Positions 57,218 through 64,000 of a DNA stretch of 64,000 nt are shown here, piece after piece. Below the pieces are notes generated by a model. It ran no database searches. It was not told the DNA's origin and was given only the letters and a program-made list of their open reading frames with translations. The stretch lies in the NCBI RefSeq assembly GCF_009299835.1, contig NZ_VKCZ01000010.1:100021-164020 (forward strand), in the 5' to 3' direction. A program made the position numbers and the translations under genes. Each line of letters opens with the position of its first letter. The first letter of the stretch is position 1. The DNA comes from Microlunatus speluncae (GTDB taxonomy: Bacteria > Actinomycetota > Actinomycetes > Propionibacteriales > Propionibacteriaceae).

Positions 57218-58591
57218 TTAGCGGAACGTGGCGACGGTGACCCGGCTGATTCCCGCAGGAACCGGCGGCTCGTAACGTCGCACCGGCTCCTGTGGGGTGT
57301 AGGTCGAATCGGCGTTGTCCGGGATCGAGTGCGGTACGAAGAAGCTGAGGTTATCGGTCACGAACCCCGAGCTCTCCCGCACCGCCAATCCGGCCGGATC
57401 GCCGTCGATCATCCAGACCCCGAGGACCGGATGCACGCTGCTGTCGCCGTCGGGATCGGGGAACTCCGGCAGCGGCACGAACTCCTGCACCACGAAGCCC
57501 TCGTCGCCGTAGTCGCCCGGCACCTCCAGCGTGGCCTCGCCGTCGCGATAGATCACGACGTTGGCGCCTTCCCGGCCGAGCAGCGGCTTGCGGACGTAGT
57601 CGGTCAGGCCCGCCGGCTGCTCGCCGTCGAACCAGGTCGGGATCAGGTATTTGGCCTGCTCGGTGCCGGCGTAGAGCTGCCACAGCACGGCCAGTACGCC
57701 CTTGTTGCTCCAGAGCATCTTGTACGGCGGCTCGATCCAGATCGTGCCGCCGGTGTAGCTGTCACTCTCGTCCCGCCGGCCGATCGTCTCCATGTCCCGG
57801 AAGCAGGGCTCGCCGTACTCCTCGTTGACCATGTATTCCCAGGGATAGAGCTTGAAGATCACGTCGATATGGACGCCGTCGGGATCGTAGAAGCGGCCGT
57901 CGTCGCCGAGCTCGATCGTCTCCATGAAGATGCCCTTGGTCGCATAGCCCGCGTCCTCGCAGGCGTCGCGCAGATACCAGGTGTTGAGGACGTCCTCGCC
58001 GGACTCCTCTTCGTTGCTGCAGGCGAAATGGACCAGCGGCCGGTGGCCGAGCCGCTGCTCGATCAGGCCGAGGTTGCGGGTCCAGGCCTGGATCAGCCGT
58101 TCGAACATGGAGTTCCACTGGTCGGTGCCCTGGCCGGTGTGCTCGAGCCAGTTCCATTGCACCCAAGCGGATTCGAGCAGGCAGGTCGGGGTGTCGGCGT
58201 TGAACTCGTACACCTTCGGCACCCGCATCCCCGGGTCCGGATGATCAAGACCGCCGAACCGGAGGTCGTAGCGGCCGTACACACTCTGGCAGGCCGGCTC
58301 GTCGTTCCAGGTCTTGATCACCTGCCGCCAGGCGTACTCGGGAATGCCCATCTTGGTCATGATCTCGGGGTGCTCGACGATGTAGTCCCCGGCGGCGATG
58401 AACATGTCGAAGATCTCGACCGCGGCCCGCTCGAGCAGCAGCACCTCGTCCAGCGGGATCGAGTAAAAGGCCGATTCCTTCCAGTACTGCATGATCGTGC
58501 CGTTGGGCTTCTCGGTCGGCGAATAGACCAGACCGTCGGTCAGGATGATGTTCTGCCAGTCCTGCCGGGGTTTACCGCTGCAGCGTTGCAT
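57218..58591 (-). CDS. Glutathionylspermidine-synthase-like ATP-grasp ligase (YjfC/YgiC type)
   Basis: A 457-residue ATP-grasp enzyme of the GspS-C family. Residues about 90-240 hold YGRYDLRFGGLDHP, VYEFNADTPTCLLESAWVQW and ALCSNEEE-like ACSNEEESGEDVL; later IDVIFKLYPWEYM, PPYKMLWSNKGVLAVLW and YVRKPLLGREGANVVIYRDG are the ATP- and Mg-binding parts. The amidase domain of true GspS is missing, as in E. coli YjfC and YgiC. Start ATG 58591 shares one base with the lipoprotein stop (TGATG). Family members join a carboxylate to an amine such as spermidine; the adjacent divergent polyamine synthesis genes suggest that role. The true substrate is unproven. Confidence 0.88.
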   Translation of the reverse strand: MQRCSGKPRQDWQNIILTDGLVYSPTEKPNGTIMQYWKESAFYSIPLDEVLLLERAAVEIFDMFIAAGDYIVEHPEIMTKMGIPEYAWRQVIKTWNDEPACQSVYGRYDLRFGGLDHPDPGMRVPKVYEFNADTPTCLLESAWVQWNWLEHTGQGTDQWNSMFERLIQAWTRNLGLIEQRLGHRPLVHFACSNEEESGEDVLNTWYLRDACEDAGYATKGIFMETIELGDDGRFYDPDGVHIDVIFKLYPWEYMVNEEYGEPCFRDMETIGRRDESDSYTGGTIWIEPPYKMLWSNKGVLAVLWQLYAGTEQAKYLIPTWFDGEQPAGLTDYVRKPLLGREGANVVIYRDGEATLEVPGDYGDEGFVVQEFVPLPEFPDPDGDSSVHPVLGVWMIDGDPAGLAVRESSGFVTDNLSFFVPHSIPDNADSTYTPQEPVRRYEPPVPAGISRVTVATFR

Positions 58592-59013
58592 CAGCCACCG
58601 GACTTGCTGCCGCCGCCCCAGCCGCCCTTGTTGCCGGAGTCTCCCGAGCCGCTCTTGCCGAACCCCGAAGTACTCTTCGAACCGTTGGAAACCCGCCCCG
58701 ACCCTGGCAGCCCGGCGCGCTCGCGGCCCGCCCGGTCGGTGGAGCTGATCCGCTGGCCGCGGCTGCCGTCCAGCCGGGTGCCTGGGCCGTACCCCCCACC
58801 GAAGGCGCCGATCAGGAAGAAGAACCCGCCGCCACCGCCGCCCGAGTCGTCGCACTTGCTCTCGTCGACGACCACGTTGTCCTTGTCGACGCAGTAGACG
58901 TCCTCCTGGCCGCCCAGGGAGCAGGCGCTGAGGACACCGGTCATGGAGATTCCGACCGCGGCCGCGGTGACTATACGCGGCGCCTTGTTGAAGCCCGACA
59001 TTCGCCGTGTCAC
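58591..59013 (-). CDS. Gly/Ser-rich lipoprotein
   Basis: A 140-residue exported protein. The signal ends in LSAC, a lipobox. The mature part has a CVDKDNVVVDESKCDD motif whose two Cys residues may form a disulfide, then a Gly-rich segment (GGGGGGFFFLIGAFGGGYGP) and a Ser/Gly/Lys tail (GSGDSGNKGGWGGGSKSGG). It may stand in for the DUF1190 lipoprotein of the E. coli yjfM/ygiB clusters; the resemblance is positional and weak. The start GTG 59013 has AAAGGGA about nine bases upstream; ATG 59001 is an alternative. Confidence 0.72.
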   Translation of the reverse strand: MTRRMSGFNKAPRIVTAAAVGISMTGVLSACSLGGQEDVYCVDKDNVVVDESKCDDSGGGGGGFFFLIGAFGGGYGPGTRLDGSRGQRISSTDRAGRERAGLPGSGRVSNGSKSTSGFGKSGSGDSGNKGGWGGGSKSGG

Positions 59014-59105
59014 AAGTCGTCCCTTTCCCGTGCCTGGCGGAAGTTGATCATGGGTGCGACCCGCGCGCTCCGTCGCCCGACACGCCGGAATGCTAGCCTG
59101 CCGAA

Positions 59106-59480
59106 GTGTCATCGGTAGGAACCAACCACCGGAGTGTCTCGGGGCGTCACCTGGTCCTGGACCTGTTCGGTTGCGATCCTGGACTGTTGGACAACCCGAC
59201 CTCCCTACGCAGCCTACTGACCCGGGCCGCGACCGAAGCCGGGGCCCACGTGTTAGAGGTCAGTTCGCACCGCTTCGAGCCGCACGGGGTGACGATGGTG
59301 CTGCTGCTGGCGGAGTCTCATCTGGCCATCCACACCTGGCCGGAGGAGCGGTTCGCGGCGATGGACATCTTCACCTGCGGCGACACGATGCGGCCCGAGG
59401 CGGCTGCCGAGATCGTCGCCGAGGGGCTGCGGGCGGAGAGCTACGCGCCGACGACGATCGCCCGGGGCGGCGAGCGGTGA
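59106..59480 (+). CDS. speD: S-adenosylmethionine decarboxylase proenzyme
   Basis: A 124-residue class 1b AdoMet decarboxylase. Self-cleavage at Glu70-Ser71 (LLAESHLAIHTWPE) would create the pyruvoyl cofactor, His76 and Cys91 (FTCGD) are the expected active-site residues. It makes decarboxylated AdoMet, the aminopropyl donor for spermidine. The start is GTG 59106. The stop overlaps the speE start (GTGA). The length matches short bacterial SpeD. Confidence 0.93.
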   Translation: MSSVGTNHRSVSGRHLVLDLFGCDPGLLDNPTSLRSLLTRAATEAGAHVLEVSSHRFEPHGVTMVLLLAESHLAIHTWPEERFAAMDIFTCGDTMRPEAAAEIVAEGLRAESYAPTTIARGGER

Positions 59481-60382
59481 GCCTTTTGGGCACGGTGCAC
59501 GAGTCGGACGGGCGGACGTGGTTCACCGAGGTCGAGCTGCCGCACGGCCGGCGGGGCCTGAAGATCAACATCGAGGTCGCCGAGGTGCTGGTCGACGAGC
59601 GCTCCGAGTGGGGACTGCTGCAGGTCTTCGATACGCCCTTCTTCGGCCGGCTGCTGGCGATCGACGGGATCGTCCAGGTGACCGAGAGCGACGAGTTCAT
59701 CTATCACGAGCTGATGGTCACCCTGCCCGGCGTGCAGCACGGCGCGCCCAGCTCGGTGTTGATCACCGGCGGCGGTGACGGTGGTGCGCTGCGCCAGGCG
59801 CTTCGCTTCGGTGGCTTGGCATCCGTGACCCAGGTCGAGATCGACGAGGCGGTGTCACGGGTCTGCCGCCGCTACCTGCCGTCGGTCAGCTCGGGGGCGT
59901 TCGAGGATCCGCGGACGCGGCTGGTGTGGCAGGACGCGTACGCCTTCGTGGCGGAGACCGACCAGCGGTTCGACGTGATCGTGCTGGACCTGACCGATCC
60001 GGTCGAGGGCAGCCCGGCGGAGCGGCTCTTCGACGCCGATTTCCTGAAGCTGGTCGCGGGGCGGCTGACGCCGGACGGGATCGTGATGACGCAGTGCGGG
60101 TCGTTGATCTTCCAGCCGGACGAGGTCCGGCAACAGGTCGAACGGCTGAGCCGGGTCTTTCCCCACGTCCGGCTGCACCAGGCCGTCGTGCCGTCCTATC
60201 AGCTGACCAGCTTCGGCTTCGTGATGGCCTCGGCCGCGGAGCTCGACCGGCTGGATCGGGCGGAGTTCGAGGCGCGGTTGGGTGGTGTCACGGGGGAGTC
60301 CGGCTATCTCGACTACGACAGCTATCGGGCGTCGATGACGCTGCCGCCGTACCTGCGCCGGCAACTGCTCGGTCCGGCATGA
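59477..60382 (+). CDS. speE: Polyamine aminopropyltransferase (spermidine synthase)
   Basis: A 301-residue enzyme that transfers an aminopropyl group from decarboxylated AdoMet to a diamine. The signature LLAIDGIVQVTESDEFIYHE, the dcAdoMet site ITGGGDGGALRQALR, VEIDEAVSRVC and the catalytic Asp in VIVLDLTDPVEG are present. It is soluble, without membrane segments. The start GTG 59477 overlaps speD by four bases; the stop overlaps the next start (ATGA). The amine acceptor (putrescine or cadaverine) depends on the downstream decarboxylase. Confidence 0.94.
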   Translation: MSLLGTVHESDGRTWFTEVELPHGRRGLKINIEVAEVLVDERSEWGLLQVFDTPFFGRLLAIDGIVQVTESDEFIYHELMVTLPGVQHGAPSSVLITGGGDGGALRQALRFGGLASVTQVEIDEAVSRVCRRYLPSVSSGAFEDPRTRLVWQDAYAFVAETDQRFDVIVLDLTDPVEGSPAERLFDADFLKLVAGRLTPDGIVMTQCGSLIFQPDEVRQQVERLSRVFPHVRLHQAVVPSYQLTSFGFVMASAAELDRLDRAEFEARLGGVTGESGYLDYDSYRASMTLPPYLRRQLLGPA

Positions 60383-61536
60383 CCGCCGTGTCCTGGTCCG
60401 AGGCCGCGGGCGACTGGCTCGAGCGGAACGAGCTCGCCGGCCCGGTGCTGCTCGTCGACGCCGACCGGGCTGCCGAACGGGCCCGGAAGCTGCGGGCCGA
60501 GCTGCCCGGCGTCGGGCTGTACTACGCCTACAAGTGCTTCGGCCACGGGTCGGTGGTCCGGGCCCTGGATCCGTGGCTGGCCGGGTACACCGTGGCCAGC
60601 GCCCAGGAGTGCCGCGAGTTGGTGACGGCCGGCATCGAGCCGGGGCGGCTGCTGTTCGCGAACCCGGTGAAGATTCCCGATCACATCGCGTACGCGGAGC
60701 GGCTCGGCGTGCTCGGTTACGCATTCCAGTCCCGCGACGAGGTGGACAAGTTGGCCCGGCTGGCGCCCGGGGCTCAAGTGCAGTGCCGAGTCCGGGTGCC
60801 CGACGATCTCAACGTCGACGGCCAGCGGATGTCGGCGAAATTCGGCGCGGATCCGGCGGCGGTTCCTGAGCTGGTGGCCTACGCGCAAGCTGTGGGTCTG
60901 CAGCCGTTCGGCCTGACCTTCCACGTCGGCTCGCAGAGCAGCGTGCCGAAGCTGTGGACCGAAGCGATCCGGATCTGTTCGACCTTGATCGACGACCTGC
61001 GCTCGGCCGGCATCCCCCTCACCACGCTGGATCTCGGCGGCGGCCTGCCGGTCGACTATGCCGAGGCCGGCGACGCCGCGCTGGAATCGGTCACAGCCGA
61101 GATCCGGGCGGCCCTGGATGATCACCTTCCGGCCGGAGTCGACGCCATCGCGGAGCCCGGCCGTGCCCTGGTGGCCGACAGCGCGGTGATCTTGACCAAC
61201 GTGATCGGCAGGGAGACCCGCGACGACGAGGAGTGGCTCTATCTGGACACCGGTGTCTTCCAGTCCCTGCTGGAGACCCTCGAATTCGGCCGGCTGCTGC
61301 AGCGGATCGAACCCATTGCCCCGACCACGGAACCCCTGACCCGCTTCACCGTCGCCGGCCCGACCTGCGACGGCGACGACGTGCTCAGCCACGACGTACG
61401 GTTGCCGGCGGGCACCCGCACCGGCGACCGCCTGATGATCACCGGAGCCGGCGCCTACACCCTGGCCTACGCCTCCGACTTCAACGGCATCCCCCGCCCG
61501 ACCGTGATCGACCTCGAGACCCACAAGGCGGTCTGA
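60379..61536 (+). CDS. Ornithine/lysine decarboxylase, PLP fold-type III
   Basis: A 385-residue alanine-racemase-fold decarboxylase. The PLP lysine is Lys52 in YYAYKCFGHG, TFHVGSQS carries the stacking His, EPGRALVADSA contacts phosphate, and Cys330 in GPTCDGDDV is the catalytic Cys of ODC-like enzymes; the following Asp331/Asp333 bind the distal amine of ornithine or lysine. It would make putrescine (or cadaverine) for SpeE. It is translationally coupled to speE (ATGA at 60379), giving a complete decarboxylase, SpeD, SpeE set. Whether ornithine or lysine is preferred cannot be read from sequence alone. Confidence 0.9.
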   Translation: MTAVSWSEAAGDWLERNELAGPVLLVDADRAAERARKLRAELPGVGLYYAYKCFGHGSVVRALDPWLAGYTVASAQECRELVTAGIEPGRLLFANPVKIPDHIAYAERLGVLGYAFQSRDEVDKLARLAPGAQVQCRVRVPDDLNVDGQRMSAKFGADPAAVPELVAYAQAVGLQPFGLTFHVGSQSSVPKLWTEAIRICSTLIDDLRSAGIPLTTLDLGGGLPVDYAEAGDAALESVTAEIRAALDDHLPAGVDAIAEPGRALVADSAVILTNVIGRETRDDEEWLYLDTGVFQSLLETLEFGRLLQRIEPIAPTTEPLTRFTVAGPTCDGDDVLSHDVRLPAGTRTGDRLMITGAGAYTLAYASDFNGIPRPTVIDLETHKAV

Positions 61537-61572
61537 GCCGTCCGAGCGGGTCGGTGATCCGCGGGGCCTGGA

Positions 61573-63423
61573 TCAGCCGGCGGGCTCTTCCTCGTCGGCA
61601 TCGTCGATTTCGTCGGGATGGTGGGTGGCGGTGAAGTCGTTGATCATGGTGTCCCAGATCGTGCGGGCATACTCGCTCTTGCCCAGGGACAGGGTGCCGG
61701 CCGGGTTGATGAGAAAGTGCCAGCCGTGTGGGCTGCGCCAGAGCTGGGTGCCGACTTCGGGCGTGCGGACCTGCCAGCCGCCGTGGGTCTTGAGGCGGTG
61801 GCCTGTTCGGCCGAGCCGGATCACCTTCTTGATCGAGGTCTGACCCGGCGGACCGTCTGGGGGTGGCCGGTAGGGGACGGCATGATCGTGATCGATCCGA
61901 CGGGACGTGTTGGTGCCGTAGGGAAAGGCCTCCGCGGGGGTGATCATCCGCAAAGCGTCCTTGATCCGGTCCGAGGTCTGGTAGCCGTCGACTGCGGGCG
62001 TATTCGCGGGGTCGATGACGGGGGTGATGGTGACGTGTTTGCCGCGGATCCAGTGTTGGAACTGTTCGGCGGTGATCGGTCCAACGTCTTCGACCCGGAC
62101 TACGCCGGAGTCGTTGAGGATCGTGTCGCGGTCGACGTGCAGGTAGATCACGGTCTTGGGTAGCAGGTCACGCGGCGTGATCCGGTAGCGGTTCAGGATC
62201 GCTTGCAGGTCGGCGGCGTAGTCGACCGGATGATAGGGCTCGATCTCGGCCGGATGCAGATCAGCTTCGGTGATCACCACCTCCTCGTCGTGTTCGTTCC
62301 CTGAGGTTGGGGACGGCCGGTTCGGATGATCATCCGGACCGGGTGCTGGCCACGGTCCGGTTTGCCCTTCGACAGGCTCAGGGAGCGAGGTCGGTCGTCC
62401 GGGTCGGTCGAGGTGTTCGTTCCCTGAGCTTGTCGAAGGGCAGGCCGGATGATCACCGGAAGCCGGGCGTGACTGGTCTGGCGTTTCGGCGGGCTCGGGC
62501 AACGGATCGCCGGATGTCTCCTCGGTGAGCCGGATCTGGGTTTCGTGATCTACGGCGTGAGTGGTGGGTTCGGCTGCGTCGGTGACGTTGCGACCCTCGT
62601 ACTGGGCGAGGAGGGCGATGGTGCGCAGGGGGTTGGCGATGATGCCGATGGCTTTGGATCGGCGGAGGTCGAGTGGGGTGGTGTCGCCGTTCAACTTCAG
62701 GATCTGGGCGATCCGGTCGCAGAGAGCGGTGAACATGATCACGTCGCCGGCCTCGGCTCGGGCGATCAGGGTCTTGATCCCGCAGTCGGTGGTCCGGCCC
62801 GTCCGGACGAAGCGTTGGGCCTGGTAGAACCTGGCGCGGGCTTCGGCGTCGGCCGGGTCGGCCTCGATGATCTTGGCCTCGAGCAGCGCGAACAGCCGCG
62901 GTGCGGGCAGCGAGGACAGGTAGGGTGCGATCGCCGCGTCGACATACCGAGCCGCCTCCAGTGACAGGATTCGGGTCTTGTCGGCAACCCGGCGGCAGAC
63001 CCAGATCGGGACTTCATAGCGGCCGATCCGAGCCCAGGTCTGCGGGAAGCGGTGTCGCAGATCGAGCGCGTCGGCAATCAGCCTCGTCCCGACATAGGTC
63101 GACACACCGGCGACGGCGGCGAACTCGCCGACGCAGAATTCACCGATCGCCGGGGTACCGTCGCCGCCGATCGTCCGGGCGCGTTCTCGGCCCGGCCGGG
63201 CGGTCGTGTTTCGGGCGAGCGCGTCGCCGGAGTGCAGATCGGCCCAATGAGCCGCGATCTGCAGCTGGTTGGACTCGGCCCGGGTTTCGAGCGCGAACGC
63301 GCCTTTCAGGAACTCCAACGCCTGATCGGAATCGAGCTCGGGAAGATCGACGACGACCCCGTCGCCATCGATCAGTTCAGCCCCCGATTCCATACCCACA
63401 ACGCTATCCGCCACCACTGACAC
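61573..63423 (-). CDS. DUF222/HNH-family (13E12-type) protein with repeat inserts
   Basis: A 616-residue protein of the mobile, multi-copy actinobacterial DUF222-HNH family. The N-terminal DUF222 part (about 30-280) is followed by a Pro/Gly-rich linker (about 300-390) formed from SPEPVEG-type repeats (LPEPVEGQTG, and two copies of SGNEH), then an HNH-like region (RRIDHDHAVPYRPPPDGPPG, HRLKTHGGW). The usual Cys residues and the His-His pair (RRHHR becomes LGRTGHR) are changed, so nuclease activity is doubtful. The start is uncertain: GTG at 63423, 63417 or 63414, or ATG 63393. There are no neighbours to suggest a function. Confidence 0.8.
   Translation of the reverse strand: MSVVADSVVGMESGAELIDGDGVVVDLPELDSDQALEFLKGAFALETRAESNQLQIAAHWADLHSGDALARNTTARPGRERARTIGGDGTPAIGEFCVGEFAAVAGVSTYVGTRLIADALDLRHRFPQTWARIGRYEVPIWVCRRVADKTRILSLEAARYVDAAIAPYLSSLPAPRLFALLEAKIIEADPADAEARARFYQAQRFVRTGRTTDCGIKTLIARAEAGDVIMFTALCDRIAQILKLNGDTTPLDLRRSKAIGIIANPLRTIALLAQYEGRNVTDAAEPTTHAVDHETQIRLTEETSGDPLPEPAETPDQSRPASGDHPACPSTSSGNEHLDRPGRPTSLPEPVEGQTGPWPAPGPDDHPNRPSPTSGNEHDEEVVITEADLHPAEIEPYHPVDYAADLQAILNRYRITPRDLLPKTVIYLHVDRDTILNDSGVVRVEDVGPITAEQFQHWIRGKHVTITPVIDPANTPAVDGYQTSDRIKDALRMITPAEAFPYGTNTSRRIDHDHAVPYRPPPDGPPGQTSIKKVIRLGRTGHRLKTHGGWQVRTPEVGTQLWRSPHGWHFLINPAGTLSLGKSEYARTIWDTMINDFTATHHPDEIDDADEEEPAG
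62363..62442. repeat. SPEPVEG-type inverted pair inside the DUF222/HNH gene
   Basis: TGCCCTTCGACAGGCTCAGG (62363-62382) and CTGAGCTTGTCGAAGGGCA (62424-62442) form an inverted pair; a partial third arm (CGTTCCCTGAG) is at 62295-62305. All lie in the linker-coding part of the gene. Confidence 0.85.
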
Positions 63424-64000
63424 TCCAGGACGACCGCGGTTCCGGTTCAGCCGGATCCCACCGATGATCTTGAACTCGGGTAGTGCCTATCGCATCCGCG
63501 AACGGGTTCGAGGCCGAATTCGGCGATCTGAACTGCGCGTGACTTGATATTGAGCAGAACCCATAGGGCCTGCCCCTTCGACAGGCTCAGCCTGGGATCC
63601 ACCGATGATCTTGGAACTGTCGTGTTGCATCCCCTGTTCGGGCGGAGCTGCCGCATGTTCGTTCCCTGAGCCTGTCGAAGCATGTCTGAGCCTGTCGAAG
63701 GGGGCAAGCCAGGACCGTGCGCCTCTCCTGGGAGTTTCGGCCTGTCGGACGGAAAGACGCACCAAGGACTCCGCGAGTGGTCACTTTGGGCGCGGATCCT
63801 CGCCTGGACCTGCCCAAACTGTCCACTCGACGCAGGCCGGCAGCGATCTCGGTTGCGGATCGGCGCCGACTGCGCCGAGTGTGACCTTATCCACGCGAGT
63901 TGGACGAATTCAGGTGGAAAAGTGCACTCTCGACGCAAGCTCGGCCACGCACCGTGCCGACTCAACGTCCGCAGCGGAACGCGAGCGGGCGGACCGGAGC
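63424..64000. other. Repeat-rich region without a convincing gene
   Basis: No frame here has the codon bias or motifs of a gene. It holds SPEPVEG-type arms at 63572-63590, 63660-63680 and 63686-63704 (broken and directly repeated), and a duplicated word GGATCC(C)ACCGATGATCTTG at 63453-63473 and 63595-63614. The sequence beyond 63780 has lower GC in places (TTGGACGAATTCAGGTGGAAAAGTGC) and may be old mobile or regulatory DNA. Confidence 0.5.

Noticed and set aside
56231..58897. An 888-residue plus-strand frame over DUF350 and ATP-grasp genes
   Set aside because: Translation is His/Asp/Arg-rich with no fold; the minus-strand genes have recognisable families.
63447..63965. A 172-residue minus-strand frame at the window end
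   Set aside because: It reads through repeat arms (SLSKG) and lacks codon bias and motifs.

Overview
The window is GC-rich DNA from an actinobacterium. Genes are dense, starts are often GTG, and stop and start codons frequently overlap (ATGA, GTGA, TGATG). The neighbourhood parC, CHAD protein, PTH2-like protein, GNAT/acyl-CoA-ligase fusion, DUF5998-like protein, AlkP-superfamily phosphodiesterase, thymidine kinase and sepH resembles the parC-sepH region I recall from Streptomyces and Propionibacteriales. The transporter content and the SPEPVEG-type palindromic repeats make a Propionibacteriales member (Microlunatus-like) my best guess; this is inference.

Layout. 1-0.55 kb: C-terminal part of an IS481-type transposase. 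0.8-5.5 kb: beta-carbonic anhydrase, HdeD-like membrane protein, topoisomerase IV A subunit and CHAD (polyphosphate-binding) protein. 5.5-11.7 kb: acyl-CoA ligase and a tight glpK-glpX-glpD glycerol operon. 11.8-16.5 kb: cytochrome P450, PhyH dioxygenase and an FdhF/YdeP-type molybdoenzyme. 16.6-19.7 kb: a carbohydrate ABC importer with no ATPase of its own. 19.7-22.9 kb: APH-family kinase, DinB protein and a LicD-methyltransferase fusion. 22.9-30.6 kb: housekeeping block ending with an aminotransferase and thymidine kinase. 30.6-31.05 kb: gene-free, with three 50-bp palindromic-ended elements. 31-40.4 kb: a divergent glycan locus with UDP-glucose dehydrogenase on one side and three glycosyltransferases, an ABC exporter and two APH-like kinases on the other. 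40.4-46.9 kb: family-5 (Dpp/Opp-type) ABC importer with a LacI regulator. 47-51.6 kb: sepH, alpha-L-rhamnosidase-like enzyme and NAD synthetase. 51.6-55 kb: AAA ATPase and VWA protein pair. 55-61.5 kb: a divergent polyamine locus, with speD-speE-decarboxylase facing a lipoprotein, a glutathionylspermidine-synthase-like ATP-grasp ligase, DUF350 and DUF4178 proteins and a potassium channel. 61.6-63.4 kb: DUF222/HNH protein. The last 0.6 kb is repeat-rich and apparently gene-free.

The least ordinary signals are these. (i) A palindromic family (TTGTCAGA / TCATAGCG / TCTGACAA) has three copies, one of them in frame inside a kinase gene. (ii) A second family of exactly 50-bp elements lies at 30.6-31.05 kb. 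(iii) SPEPVEG-type palindromes and a 33-bp tandem array expand coding sequences. (iv) TGATCA/TGATCTTG-type words are strongly overused, bring in rare codons and sit on start codons. (v) The polyamine/ATP-grasp locus may make or attach a polyamine conjugate. (vi) The glycan-export operon carries paired kinase-like proteins.
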